Of a DNA stretch of 64,000 bases, positions 34,301 through 43,852 are shown piece after piece. How positions within the stretch are numbered: position 1 is the stretch's first letter; each line of letters begins with the position of its first letter. The DNA is taken from positions 248,001 through 312,000 of the forward strand of contig NZ_CAMZOF010000004.1 in assembly GCF_947331435.1 (NCBI RefSeq). Direction: 5' to 3'. The notes under the pieces were generated by a model. The model searched no databases. It was not told the origin of the DNA and was given only the letters and a program-made list of their open reading frames with translations. The DNA comes from Pelagibius sp. Alg239-R121. GTDB lineage: Bacteria; Pseudomonadota; Alphaproteobacteria; Kiloniellales; Kiloniellaceae. The translations under genes and the position numbers were made by a program.

Positions 34301-36088
34301 TTAGAACTGCGTTTCGTCCAATGTCATGACGCTGTCTGCGTTGGCGACCGCCTTAGCGTAAGCGCTGGCCTGCGGCAGGATGTTGTGGAGATAAAAGCGG
34401 GTTGTCTTGATCTTCGCGTCCAGGAACGCGGCATTGCCTTGATCGTTTGCCAGTTTTCCACTTGCGGTCAAGGCGCTCTTGCAGAGCAGCCAGCCACCGG
34501 CCACGGTGCCGAAGAGGTTGAGATAGGGAGTCGCAGCGGCAGCGGCTGCCTCCATGTCCTCAGCACCGAGCGCTAACAGTGTTTCGGTGGTTTTTGCGAG
34601 GAGCTTCACCTCTTCGGTTGCCGGCGCGGCGAGAGCAGCGACAGCCCCGTTGTTGCTGGCGCCAACCGCGGCCAGGGTTTCCAGCATTTCTTCGATCAGG
34701 CCACGGGCCGTCTCTCCGCCGTCCCGCAGCAACTTTCGGGACAGCAAGTCGAGCGCCTGGATACCAGTCGTGCCTTCGTAAATTGGTAGAATTCGGGCGT
34801 CCCGGTAATGCTGCGCCGCGCCGGTTTCTTCAATGAAGCCCATGCCGCCATGGATCTGAACACCCAGCGAAGTAATCATGCAGCTTAGTTCCGTCGACCA
34901 GGCTTTGGTGATCGGGGTCAGTATCCCGGCGCGGGCGTTACTTTTTGTGCGTACAGCTTGATCGGGATGGTGATGGGAGCGATCAATTTCCGCGGCATTG
35001 AGATAGGCGATGCAGCGCATGGCTTCAGTACCGGCGCGCATGGTCAACAGCATGCGCCGTACATCTGGATGATGAATAATTGCGGAACTCTTGGCATCTT
35101 TGGTGCCGATGGCACGGCTTTGGACACGCTCCCTGGCGAAGGTAGCGGCTTGCTGGTACGCCCGCTCTGCGATGGCGACGCCCTGGACCCCGACCGACAA
35201 GCGTGCGTTGTTCATCATGGTGAACATGCAGGCCATGCCGTTGTTTTCCTCGCCCACCAGATAACCAACTGCACCGCCGCTGTCGCCATAGGCCATGACG
35301 CAAGTCGGAGAGGCATGAATGCCCAATTTATGTTCAAGCGACACACATCGCAGATCGTTCCGCTGCCCCAGAGTGCCGTCTGCATTGACCAGGAACTTGG
35401 GTACGATGAAGAGGCTGATGCCTTTTGTGCCTGCTGGCGCGTCGGGCAGGCGCGCAAGAACCAGATGAATTATGTTTTCTGTGCAATCGTGCTCGCCCCA
35501 GGTAATGAAGATTTTCTGACCTGTAATCAGGTAGTGATCGCCGTTTCGTACCGCTTTGGTTTTCAAGGCACCAACATCGGACCCGGCCTGCGGTTCGGTC
35601 AGGTTCATTGTGCCGGTCCATTCGCCGGAGATCAGCTTGGTCAGGTAGGTTTGTTTCTGGGCTTCCGTAGCATGGGTCTGCAACAGATCAACGGCACCCT
35701 GATTGAGCAGGGGGCAGAGTGCGAAACTCATGTTTGCAGCGTTCCACATCTCGGTTACGGCCGTCGATACCGCCCAGGGAAGACCCTGACCACCGTATTC
35801 CGGATCGAAAGGCAGGGAATTCCAGCCACTATCGACGTACTGCTGATAGGCATCGCGAAAGCCCTTGGGAGTTCGGACGATCCCATTGACGAGGGTGGAG
35901 CCCTCCCGGTCACCGGGGTGGTTCAAAGGAGCAAGGACTTCCATCGCCAGGCGGCCGGCTTCACCCAACACCGCGTCGACAAGATCCGGTGTGGCATCCT
36001 CATAACCTGGCAATTCAGCAATACCCGACAGCCCGGCAATTTCATCGAGCACGAAGCGCATGTCTTCGATGGGGGCGATATAGGTCAT
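34301..36088 (-). CDS. Acyl-CoA dehydrogenase with C-terminal extension (DmdC-like)
   Basis: This 595-residue flavoenzyme has the dehydrogenase core (SFALCPLLNQGAVDLL, TMNLTEPQAGSDVGALKTKA, KIFITWGEHD, MMNNARLSVGVQGVAIAERAYQ, QIHGGMGFIEETGAAQHYRDARILPIYEGTTGIQ) plus a family-specific C-terminal domain (about 470-595). The catalytic base is the Glu of YEGTTGIQ. This long subtype includes DmdC, the 3-methylmercaptopropionyl-CoA dehydrogenase of DMSP demethylation, but also many general acyl-CoA dehydrogenases, so DmdC identity is only suggested by the DMSP lyases in the same window. The ATG with AGGGAAACGGG upstream was chosen over a start 23 codons earlier. Confidence 0.93.
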   Translation of the reverse strand: MTYIAPIEDMRFVLDEIAGLSGIAELPGYEDATPDLVDAVLGEAGRLAMEVLAPLNHPGDREGSTLVNGIVRTPKGFRDAYQQYVDSGWNSLPFDPEYGGQGLPWAVSTAVTEMWNAANMSFALCPLLNQGAVDLLQTHATEAQKQTYLTKLISGEWTGTMNLTEPQAGSDVGALKTKAVRNGDHYLITGQKIFITWGEHDCTENIIHLVLARLPDAPAGTKGISLFIVPKFLVNADGTLGQRNDLRCVSLEHKLGIHASPTCVMAYGDSGGAVGYLVGEENNGMACMFTMMNNARLSVGVQGVAIAERAYQQAATFARERVQSRAIGTKDAKSSAIIHHPDVRRMLLTMRAGTEAMRCIAYLNAAEIDRSHHHPDQAVRTKSNARAGILTPITKAWSTELSCMITSLGVQIHGGMGFIEETGAAQHYRDARILPIYEGTTGIQALDLLSRKLLRDGGETARGLIEEMLETLAAVGASNNGAVAALAAPATEEVKLLAKTTETLLALGAEDMEAAAAAATPYLNLFGTVAGGWLLCKSALTASGKLANDQGNAAFLDAKIKTTRFYLHNILPQASAYAKAVANADSVMTLDETQF

Positions 36089-36524
36089 ATCCCGTTTCCC
36101 TGAATTCGTTTGACTCAAAAGCGCCAAAGGGCAGATACACCGCCGATCGCCAGGCACATCGTTTTTATCCTGTTAGAGACTTAGCAAGTCCAGAGGTGGA
36201 GTTCCACCGTCTACCGTGATTTATCGCCTGGCCGTCACGTCTTTAACTGTTCCGGCTAGCTTGGCCTTGCAGCGGGGAACTGTATTGACGGGTAATCACT
36301 AAATCGATAGAGAGAATTTAAGACTTATTCAACTTAAAATAAGTGGCTTTGAAAGAAATATTAACTGTTCGTTTACGACTTGTTAATACAATCGTTTGTG
36401 TGGAAACCTCACTCTGCTTTGCGCAGATAAGCACTAAAACCGGCTGACCAGTCATAGCGGTGGAATGGCGGCGCTTGGGCTGCCTGTGATGGAGTTGACG
36501 TGAAGATACAGAGGTCGATGAAAT
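36089..36524. other. Divergent promoter region, no gene seen
   Basis: This interval separates the acyl-CoA dehydrogenase (minus) from the GAF histidine kinase (plus). It becomes AT-rich at 36290-36410 and contains a weak stem ACTTATT/AATAAGT (36323-36329/36338-36344). No coding potential is visible. Confidence 0.5.
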
Positions 36525-37838
36525 ATGGTGGATGCCCCGGACTCGAAGCGGGCTGAAGAGCGGAACTCGGACCATACCTCCGTTGACGAAATTGCTTCGC
36601 GTCAGGACTGGAATACGGTGCTCGAGCTTTTGGCGACCGGCGCACCCCTGCAGCTTTCGCTTGAAGCAATCATTGGCAAGGCCGAAAGTCACTATGACGG
36701 CATGCGTTGCGCCATCATGGCGTTGGACTCTGAACGCTCAACACTACGTCATCTCGCAGCACCCAGCGTAGCGGACTGGTATCTCGCAGCGATCGATGGG
36801 ACCGAAGTAGGGCCGACCGGGCACTGCTGTGCTGTCTCAGCGTTCAACCGACGGCGTGTGGTCGTCAAAGATATCGAGGTCGATGCGCAATGGCTGGAAC
36901 GAGATTCGCGTGCAGGCGAGGCGGGCCTGCGCGCCTGCTGGTGTCAGCCAGTTTTCTCGATGAGCGGTAATCTGTTGGGGACATTCGCGGCGTATCACGA
37001 AGAACCGCATGTCCCCTCGACGAGTGAGCTCGAGGAGATCATGACGGCGGCTCGTTTAACGGGCATTGCCATGGAAAGAACACGCAACGATTTTGAGCTC
37101 CGCCTTGCCAAGGAATCTGCTGAGCGAGCGAGCCGCGCAAAGTCGGAGTTTCTTGCAAGCGTGAGCCATGAGCTGCGTACACCGCTTAATGCAATCCTCG
37201 GCTTTTCAGAAATTATGAAGGATGGATTGCTGGGTCCCAAAGGCGTAGAGAAATTCCCAGCCTATGCCAGCGACATCCACAGCTCTGCTCGTCATCTGCT
37301 TGACCTGATAAATGATGTCCTAGATTTGTCGCGCGTTGAATCGGGTCATGGAGAACTTCATCCGGAAGCGGTCGAGGTCAAAGACCTTATCGCCGCGTCC
37401 ATCAGTCTAGTGAGAGAGCAGGCTGTTCGGAGCGATGTCACCCTGAAGTCTTCGGTCGATGATCTGATGCCGATTCTTTACGCTGACCCACTGAAAATGA
37501 AGCAGGTGGTCGTCAATCTCTTGACCAATGCAATCAAATTCTCGCCGTCTGGCGGGATGGTTTTGGTGCGTGCAGGACTGCTGAAGAACGACGACCTAGA
37601 AATATCGGTGACTGATTCAGGTATCGGAATGAGCCGCTCGGATATCAAAGTCGCGCTCGAGCCTTTTCGGCAAGTCGAAAATGTCGCGACAAGAAGCCGT
37701 CAAGGTGTCGGCCTCGGTCTGCCCTTGAGTAAGACACTGGTCGAGCTGCACAAGGGAAGCCTGGATATCGAGAGTCATCCAGGACAGGGGACGACGGTTC
37801 GAGTTCGGATGCCCGCCGACCGCCTGACCCTGCTTTAG
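36525..37838 (+). CDS. GAF-domain sensor histidine kinase
   Basis: A soluble 437-residue kinase. Residues about 25-185 form a GAF domain (AIIGKAESHYDGMRCAIMAL, GPTGHCCAVSAFNRRRVVV, ACWCQPVFSMSGNLLGTFA) followed by HisKA with H215 (ASVSHELRTPLNAILGFSEI) and HATPase_c (NLLTNAIKFSP, VTDSGIGMS, GVGLGLPLSKTLVEL). The GAF domain has a CC and CWC cluster that could bind a ligand or metal; what it senses is unknown. The His region and the FSEI/LGP(K)G segment following it are very similar to the kinase at 31060, so the two may be recent paralogues. No partner response regulator is adjacent. Confidence 0.93.
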   Translation: MVDAPDSKRAEERNSDHTSVDEIASRQDWNTVLELLATGAPLQLSLEAIIGKAESHYDGMRCAIMALDSERSTLRHLAAPSVADWYLAAIDGTEVGPTGHCCAVSAFNRRRVVVKDIEVDAQWLERDSRAGEAGLRACWCQPVFSMSGNLLGTFAAYHEEPHVPSTSELEEIMTAARLTGIAMERTRNDFELRLAKESAERASRAKSEFLASVSHELRTPLNAILGFSEIMKDGLLGPKGVEKFPAYASDIHSSARHLLDLINDVLDLSRVESGHGELHPEAVEVKDLIAASISLVREQAVRSDVTLKSSVDDLMPILYADPLKMKQVVVNLLTNAIKFSPSGGMVLVRAGLLKNDDLEISVTDSGIGMSRSDIKVALEPFRQVENVATRSRQGVGLGLPLSKTLVELHKGSLDIESHPGQGTTVRVRMPADRLTLL

Positions 37839-37986
37839 CGCCTAAATCTCGTTTATGCTGAGAAGGGGCAATTGCAATCTGGAAAATCTCGAACAACAGA
37901 CCCTAAAGCGGGCAATGTTTCGTCGGACGCAGCTCATTGTCTTGTCGACCGCTTAACCTCAGAGATATCCTGAATCTCAACTGACA

Positions 37987-39126
37987 CTAGAACCTGATGA
38001 CTTGCCGCACGGTCTTGCCTGAGGCAAGCCGATCAAAACCCATGTTGATTTCCTGCAAGTCCAGGACGTCGCTCATCAGTCGGTCGACGGGAAGTTGTCC
38101 CTGACGATAGAGTTCGATGTAGCGGGGAATGTCACGCACCGGCACGCAGGACCCAATGTAACTGCCCTTAATGGTACGTTCTTCAGCAACCATATTAACC
38201 TGCTGAAGATCCCAGCGGTGATCGGGGTGGGGCAGGCCAGCGCTGACGGTCGTGCCGCCGCGTTTGGTGACCCGGTAAGCCTGTTCCATGGCCCTGACTG
38301 AGCCGGCCAGTTCGAAAGCAAAATCAACACCCCCGCCGGTAAGGTCCTTCACCGCTTCTATCGCATTTTCGTCGGCGGCATTCACCGTGCCCGTGGCGCC
38401 CAGTTCACTCGCCAAGTTCAATTTGCTGTCCTGAAGATCCATGGCAATGATGTGCCGCGCACCGGCGAGCTTGGCGCCCAAAAGCGCATTAAGGCCCACG
38501 CCGCCGAGGCCGAGCACCGCGACACTGCTGCCCGGCGGAACTTTTGCCGTGTTCACCACGGCGCCGACGCCGGTCAGGACCGCGCAGCCGAAGAGAGCGG
38601 CTTCTTCGTGGCTCAATTCTTCGTCGTCGACCTTGATCAACGAACGGCGCGAGACCACGGCATATTCGGCAAAGGCCGAGACGCCCATGTGATGATGCAG
38701 CATTGAATCCGGTGTTGCACCGGGACGCTCGAGCCGGCGCTCGCCCGAAAGCAGGGTGCCAGCCGTGTTAGCCTCTGCGCCGGGTTCGCAAAGCGCTGGC
38801 CGCCCTTCCGCGCAGGGCAGGCAACTGCCACAGCTGGGCACGAAAACCATTACCACTTTGTCGCCGGGATTAAGGTCCTCGACGCCAGGGCCGCATTCGG
38901 CGACAACGCCTGCGGCTTCGTGGCCGATCACCATGGGGGTGGGCCGTGGGCGGCTGCCGTTTATCACGGAGAGGTCCGAATGACAAAGCCCGGCGGCTTT
39001 CACTTCCACCAGGACTTCGCCTGCGCCCGGTGGCGCTAGCTCAACCTCTTCGATCACCAGGGGCTTTGTTTCGGCGTAAGGTTGCGATGCGCCAAGGGCA
39101 TGTAGAACGGCGGCTTTGACTTTCAT
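37987..39126 (-). CDS. Zinc-dependent alcohol dehydrogenase (class III-like MDR)
   Basis: The 379-residue medium-chain dehydrogenase has catalytic-zinc residues in AAGLCHSDLSVI and GHEAAGVV, the structural-zinc four-Cys loop (CGSCLPCAEGRPALC), and Rossmann motif GLGGVGLNAL with MDLQDSK (an Asp that favours NAD+). The start used has GAGG seven bases upstream; two earlier ATGs add up to five residues. It lies about 160 bases downstream of the sulfopropanediol operon in the same direction and may be co-transcribed with it, but no specific role in that pathway is evident. Confidence 0.92.
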   Translation of the reverse strand: MKVKAAVLHALGASQPYAETKPLVIEEVELAPPGAGEVLVEVKAAGLCHSDLSVINGSRPRPTPMVIGHEAAGVVAECGPGVEDLNPGDKVVMVFVPSCGSCLPCAEGRPALCEPGAEANTAGTLLSGERRLERPGATPDSMLHHHMGVSAFAEYAVVSRRSLIKVDDEELSHEEAALFGCAVLTGVGAVVNTAKVPPGSSVAVLGLGGVGLNALLGAKLAGARHIIAMDLQDSKLNLASELGATGTVNAADENAIEAVKDLTGGGVDFAFELAGSVRAMEQAYRVTKRGGTTVSAGLPHPDHRWDLQQVNMVAEERTIKGSYIGSCVPVRDIPRYIELYRQGQLPVDRLMSDVLDLQEINMGFDRLASGKTVRQVIRF

Positions 39127-39288
39127 TTTCATTCCTCGCAAGCGCAGGCAGATGCCATTGCGGCAGGCAGCGCATTGATTAGCTATGCTTTTGGAACCAG
39201 CGCCGGTGTCGACACAGGATCGGTTGCCGCCAGTCTAATCACATGCGAGCGGAGGAAACAGCTTGTTGTGCGGATCTGCCGAGGGCTG

Positions 39289-40293
39289 TCAGGTCGGTCG
39301 CAAAACGATCTTGGCCGCGGCGGTCGAGCCCTTACTGAGGTCTTCGAAGGCGGCTGCACCTTCAGACAGAGGGCGCTGTTCGATCCAGTCGAGTTTTCCC
39401 AATGCGCCACTGTGCATGGCCGCGACCGTGGCCCGGAAATCGATCATGGTGTAGGTGTAGCTGCCGATGAAAGAAACTTCCTGCAAGGTCGCCTTGCGGA
39501 TATCGATTCCGTCGTTGCTGTCCTGCAGGCCGATGTGTACCACGACTCCGCCAGGTCGGACGGCCGCCAGGGCCGCGGTTCGGGTTGCACGGCCACCGAC
39601 CGCATCGATCACCACGTGCATGGAGTTGTCATCCGGCGTTGGCCCCGAAATCGGATCGTAGACCGCACCGATCTCCTGCGCTTCGGCCGTGCGCCGCCGC
39701 AGCGGATTGGTGTCGCCGAGCATAATATACCGGCAGCCATGGCTGCGCAGTACAAGGGCTGCAGATAAACCAACGGCACCGCCGCCTAACACCAGTGCCT
39801 TAACTTCCGAAAGCGGCCGGTCGCTGGCTTTGGCGGCCAAAACAACACCGTGCAGGGCCGTCGCGATAGGTTCGGCCAAAGCAGCTTTTGCGCTGTCCAT
39901 GCCATCGGGCACGTCGATGAGATTGCGCTCCGGGATGGTGATCATCTCCGCGAAGGCTCCTTGGCGCGGCTGCATCGATATGATCTCGCGCCTTGGGCAG
40001 AGATTGACCCGTCCGGAAAGGCAGCACTCGCAGCTGCCGCAGCTGACCAGCGGATTGATCACGACGCGGCGTCCCTTGTTGCCGTCCGGCCCCTCGACCA
40101 CTATGCCGCTGGCTTCGTGCCCCAGAATGAGAGGCGCAGGCCGCCGCTGGTCGTGGCCCTTGAAGGCATGCATATCTGAACCACAGATGCCGACCGCATC
40201 GACTTTGACAAGGCACTCGTTGCCTGCAGGCTGCGGGTCCGGTTCGTCGCGGTAAACCAGCTGTTCCGGCGCGGTATAGACCAGGGCTTTCAT
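39289..40293 (-). CDS. hpsP: Zn-dependent dehydrogenase, putative DHPS 2-dehydrogenase HpsP
   Basis: A 334-residue sorbitol-dehydrogenase-type MDR: VGICGSDMHAFKGHD, GHEASGIV, the structural-zinc loop NPLVSCGSCECCLSGRVNLC, and Rossmann VLGGGAVGLSAAL with GDTNPLRR. In the DHPS pathway described in Cupriavidus and Roseovarius, HpsO and HpsP interconvert the enantiomers of 2,3-dihydroxypropane-1-sulfonate through the 2-keto compound. The gene is last in an operon with TRAP transporter, HpsN and an SDR, ten bases after the SDR, which supports that reading. On sequence alone it could be any polyol dehydrogenase. Confidence 0.72.
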   Translation of the reverse strand: MKALVYTAPEQLVYRDEPDPQPAGNECLVKVDAVGICGSDMHAFKGHDQRRPAPLILGHEASGIVVEGPDGNKGRRVVINPLVSCGSCECCLSGRVNLCPRREIISMQPRQGAFAEMITIPERNLIDVPDGMDSAKAALAEPIATALHGVVLAAKASDRPLSEVKALVLGGGAVGLSAALVLRSHGCRYIMLGDTNPLRRRTAEAQEIGAVYDPISGPTPDDNSMHVVIDAVGGRATRTAALAAVRPGGVVVHIGLQDSNDGIDIRKATLQEVSFIGSYTYTMIDFRATVAAMHSGALGKLDWIEQRPLSEGAAAFEDLSKGSTAAAKIVLRPT

Positions 40294-40303
40294 TTTCTTG
40301 TTC

Positions 40304-41080
40304 CTATTTGGCGGTATAGCCGCCGTCGATATTGATCACCTGACCGGTGATGTAATCAGAGGCGCGCGAGGCAAGAAAGACGGTGAGGCCGTCCAGATCC
40401 TCCATCTTGCCGTTGCGGCCGATGGCGGTCTGGCTGGCATTGCGGGCAGATCGTTCCGGATCGGCGAAGACCGCCTCCGTCAACTCCGTCGGGAAAAAGC
40501 CCGGCGCGATGGCGTTGGCGGTTACGCCGGACGGGGACCAGGCTTCGGCCATGGCGCGTGTCAATTGGGCGATTCCGCCCTTGGAGGCGCCATAAGGCAT
40601 GGCGTTGGGGAAGGCGCGGGTCGATTGCAGCGACGCGATATTGATGACGCGGCCAAATTGCCTGTCCTTCATGGCAGGGATGCAAGCGCGGGCGAGAAAG
40701 AACGGGATCGACAAATTAAGCTTCAGAGTCAGATCCCAGCTCTCCGGCGTAATGTCCTCGGGCGGCTGACGCAAATTCACACCTGCCGCATTCACGAGGA
40801 TCGATACCGGGCCGAAAGCCTTTGCCGCTTCGTCGGTCAGATCTTCGCAGGTCGAGAGGGTCGCCAGATCCGCCGACAGAGTGGCGGCACGGCCTTGTCC
40901 TGCGGTTTCGATTTCGGATTTGGCCGCATTCAGTTGCTCTTGCCGGCGGCCGAGCAGAACCACATCGGCACCGGCCTGGGCGAGCGCCCAGGCCATGCGG
41001 CGGCCGATCCCGGAGGTCGCGCCTGTACAGAGCGCGACCTCGCCGGTCAGATCGAAGTTACTCGGATCCGGGTTCGTCAT
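40304..41080 (-). CDS. hpsO: SDR oxidoreductase, putative DHPS 2-dehydrogenase HpsO
   Basis: The 258-residue classical SDR has TGATSGIGRRMAWALAQ (cofactor), VNAAGVNLRQP, NIASLQS and YGASKGGIAQL (catalytic Ser, Tyr, Lys) and ends with ITGQVINIDGGYTAK. An Arg pair after beta-strand two (LLGRRQEQL) hints at NADP+ or mixed specificity. It lies 36 bases downstream of hpsN and ten bases upstream of the Zn dehydrogenase, and is tentatively the second enantiomer-specific DHPS dehydrogenase. A gluconate 5-dehydrogenase-like activity would be the alternative. Confidence 0.72.
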   Translation of the reverse strand: MTNPDPSNFDLTGEVALCTGATSGIGRRMAWALAQAGADVVLLGRRQEQLNAAKSEIETAGQGRAATLSADLATLSTCEDLTDEAAKAFGPVSILVNAAGVNLRQPPEDITPESWDLTLKLNLSIPFFLARACIPAMKDRQFGRVINIASLQSTRAFPNAMPYGASKGGIAQLTRAMAEAWSPSGVTANAIAPGFFPTELTEAVFADPERSARNASQTAIGRNGKMEDLDGLTVFLASRASDYITGQVINIDGGYTAK

Positions 41081-41116
41081 AAGCTGTTCCCGGTCGAAAC
41101 CACGCAGTCTGCTTGG

Positions 41117-42448
41117 TTAGGCACTGAGCTCGAACTCTTCGTCCGGGAAGTACTTGGCCAGACGGACGTCGCCGCTGCGGGCGTGGCCTTCCATGCCTTC
41201 CAGGCGCGAAATTCGCGCGGTCACCGCTGCCACGTCGCGGTTGGCGTCGCGAGTCGAGCGCTGGTAGGTGACGGTCTTGATGAACTTGCCGACCGAGAGG
41301 CCGCCCGTGTAGCGGGCCGCACCCTTCGTGGGCAGGATGTGGTTGGTACCCGAGGACTTGTCGCCGAAGGAAACCGTGGTCTCCTCGCCCAGGAACAGTG
41401 AACCGTAGTTGCGCAGGTTCTCCAGCCACCATTGCGGATCCTCGGTCTGGACCTGAAGGTGTTCTGCGGCGTAGTCGTCGCTGATCTTGACGGCTTCCTC
41501 GCGGCTTGGCGTCACGATGACTTCGCCGTAGTCCCGCCAGGCATCCCGGGCTGAAGTGCGGTTGGGTTCCGGCAGGGATTCGATAGCATCTGGGATCAGG
41601 CGCATGACCTCTTCGGCGTGCTTGCGCGAAGTGGAAATCAGCCAGGCCGGGCTGTTGGGGCCGTGCTCCGCCTGACCGGCCAAATCGGTTGCAACGATCC
41701 AGGGATCGGCGGCTTCATCAGAAATGACCAGGATCTCGGTCGGTCCTGCAAACATGTCGATACCGACACGGCCGAACAGCAGGCGCTTGGCTTCGGCCAC
41801 GTACTGGTTGCCCGGGCCGGCCAGAATATCGGCCTTGTGACCGGTAAAGAGACCGAAGGCCATGGCTGCGATGCCCTGAACACCACCCAACGCGAGCACT
41901 TGATCGACGCCGGCGAGTTTCAAGGTATAGAGAATGGCGGGGTGTACGCCGCCATCCCGGTTAGGCGGAGAGCAGGCGATGACGTTATCGACGCCCGCAA
42001 CTTTTGCCGTCGTCACGCTCATGATGGCTGAAGCGACGTGAGAGTAGCGGCCACCCGGGATGTAACAACCGGCTGTTTGAACCGGGATCAGCTTCTGACC
42101 GGCGAAGAGACCGGGTGACAGTTCGGTCTCGAACTCGCTCATGCTTTTGAGTTGGGCTTGCGCAAAGCCCTGTACCCGGTCGTGTGCGAACTGGAGGTCA
42201 TCCTTCAGGCGCTGCGGAACCTTTGCGGCTGCAGCTTCGATCGTTTCCTGCGGGACGATGATATCACCCTCCCACTTGTCGAATTTGCGGGTGTATTCAA
42301 TGGCTTTGGCTTCACCGCCTTCTTCGATCTCGCGCAGCATGCCGGCGACCAGGTCGCGCACGTCGGCTTCGCCGGTCGCGGAGGTCATCTCGGCTTTTTT
42401 AAGGTATTCGGCCTGTGGGTAGTTGGCCAAGGGATCTTTAGCGGACAC
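41117..42448 (-). CDS. hpsN: HisD-like dehydrogenase, probable sulfopropanediol 3-dehydrogenase HpsN
   Basis: A 443-residue homologue of histidinol dehydrogenase that would oxidise (R)-2,3-dihydroxypropane-1-sulfonate to (R)-sulfolactate with two NAD+. The zinc ligands known in E. coli HisD (Q259, H262, D360, H419) match Q259, H262, D363 and H422, and the catalytic Glu-His pair is E329-H330. So chemistry is conserved, while context is not histidine biosynthesis: it lies between a TRAP transporter and two sugar-alcohol-type dehydrogenases. This is the hpsN setting in marine and soil DHPS degraders. The possibility of another 1,2-diol or amino-alcohol substrate remains. Confidence 0.8.
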   Translation of the reverse strand: MSAKDPLANYPQAEYLKKAEMTSATGEADVRDLVAGMLREIEEGGEAKAIEYTRKFDKWEGDIIVPQETIEAAAAKVPQRLKDDLQFAHDRVQGFAQAQLKSMSEFETELSPGLFAGQKLIPVQTAGCYIPGGRYSHVASAIMSVTTAKVAGVDNVIACSPPNRDGGVHPAILYTLKLAGVDQVLALGGVQGIAAMAFGLFTGHKADILAGPGNQYVAEAKRLLFGRVGIDMFAGPTEILVISDEAADPWIVATDLAGQAEHGPNSPAWLISTSRKHAEEVMRLIPDAIESLPEPNRTSARDAWRDYGEVIVTPSREEAVKISDDYAAEHLQVQTEDPQWWLENLRNYGSLFLGEETTVSFGDKSSGTNHILPTKGAARYTGGLSVGKFIKTVTYQRSTRDANRDVAAVTARISRLEGMEGHARSGDVRLAKYFPDEEFELSA

Positions 42449-42530
42449 GGTTTTTCTCTCCCGGTTGTCTAGGGGTCAAAGGGCTGGATTCTCTTGTTGC
42501 TGCCTGGCTGGACGTCAGCTTGATATTACG

Positions 42531-43841
42531 TCAGTCCAGAGCCCACAGCGAGAGTTCCGGTATAAATGCGAGCATCAACACGACACTCAGCATGGCGATA
42601 ACGTATGGCCCCGCGCGGGCCGCGATACTCAGCACCGAGGTTCCCGTCAGACCGGAGACGACGAACAGGTTCAAACCCAGCGGGGGTGTGATAAAGCCCA
42701 CGCCCAATGCCGTTACCATCATGATACAGAAATGAATATCGTCCATACCGATCTCCCGCGCCAGCGGCAAAAGGATCGGCGAAAGAATGACGATGTTTGG
42801 GGTGGTCTCCATCACGCAGCCGGCCAGGATCAGAATGCCGATCATGATCAGGGTCAGGATTGCCGTATTGTCGGTCAGCGAAGTCATGCTCTGGACAAAG
42901 CCTTGCGGTACTTCGAGGGCTGCAAGGGTTTGTGCCAGCGGCAACGAGAGCGCGATAATCGGAAGGATCACACCATTCACCTTAGCCGAGCTCTCCAACA
43001 TCTTGGGGAAATCGCCCAGGGAAATGGTGCCCTGGAACAGACCGATGATGATGGTGGTCACCACCGCGACGGCGGCCGCCTCGGTGGGCGTAAAGATGCC
43101 TGTATAGATTCCGCCTAGGATGACGACCGGGACGAGCAGGGCGTATCGCCCCTCGTAGATCGTCTTCAGCCAGCGCTCCATCGAAAAGCCGCCTTCGGCG
43201 TTTTCGTATCCGTAAATCCGGTTCATCACGATATTGGTGATCATGATAGAGAGCATGACCATTACGCCGGGCACGGCTGCGGCCAGGAACAGGGTCGAGG
43301 CGGAGACGCCGAGCACCAGGCCGATGATGATGTAAGCGATCGAGGGTGGGATCAGGATACCGGTACAGGCGCCCGAAGCTACCAGGGCACAGGCGTAGGG
43401 CTTGGGATAGCCCTGTTCGGTCAGGCGGTCGATGGTCATACGCCCGACCGCCGCGGCACCGGCCGCGTCCGAGCCGGAAATACACGCGAAGAAGCCGCAG
43501 CCCAGAACGGTCGCCGTTCCGAAACCGGTCTTGAAACCGCCCGCCGTGGCTTCGGCAATGTCCAGCAGCTTGTTGGAAAGGCCTGTGCGGACCAGCACGT
43601 CGCCAGTCAGGATGAAGAGCGGCACGGCGATCAAGGCAAAGGCATCGATTCCGTCGAACAGTGCCTCGCCGACCAGGGAAAGCGGCAGCACGTCGGTCAG
43701 GACCAGCATGGCCACGGCCCCAAGGCCCAAGGCGACCCAGACTGGCACGGCGAGGGCGATCAGCAGCACCATACCGCAGAGCGAGACGTAGAATTCCCAC
43801 CCCAGTTCCACAGATACCTGCTGATTTAAGATCTGATACAT
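42531..43841 (-). CDS. TRAP transporter large permease (DctM type)
   Basis: The 436-residue membrane protein contains about a dozen hydrophobic helices with the DctM pattern: ALIAVPLFILTGDVLVRTGLSNKL, GCGFFACISGSDAAGAAAVG, GYPKPYACALVASGACTGILIPPSIAYIIIG, FTPTEAAAVAVV, and GVGFITPPLGLNLFV near the end. It catalyses sodium-coupled uptake with the small subunit encoded 11 bases upstream. As part of the operon with hpsN it is probably the DHPS importer. Confidence 0.97.
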   Translation of the reverse strand: MYQILNQQVSVELGWEFYVSLCGMVLLIALAVPVWVALGLGAVAMLVLTDVLPLSLVGEALFDGIDAFALIAVPLFILTGDVLVRTGLSNKLLDIAEATAGGFKTGFGTATVLGCGFFACISGSDAAGAAAVGRMTIDRLTEQGYPKPYACALVASGACTGILIPPSIAYIIIGLVLGVSASTLFLAAAVPGVMVMLSIMITNIVMNRIYGYENAEGGFSMERWLKTIYEGRYALLVPVVILGGIYTGIFTPTEAAAVAVVTTIIIGLFQGTISLGDFPKMLESSAKVNGVILPIIALSLPLAQTLAALEVPQGFVQSMTSLTDNTAILTLIMIGILILAGCVMETTPNIVILSPILLPLAREIGMDDIHFCIMMVTALGVGFITPPLGLNLFVVSGLTGTSVLSIAARAGPYVIAMLSVVLMLAFIPELSLWALD

Positions 43842-43852
43842 AATTTAGACCC

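Noticed and set aside
34958-36103. 381-codon plus-strand open frame opposite the acyl-CoA dehydrogenase gene
   Set aside because: The minus strand encodes a complete, motif-rich dehydrogenase here; the opposite frame shows no domain.
41117-42448. Annotation as biosynthetic histidinol dehydrogenase HisD
   Set aside because: Catalytic residues fit, but no histidine genes are nearby and the TRAP/SDR/Zn-dehydrogenase operon with LacI control fits HpsN better.
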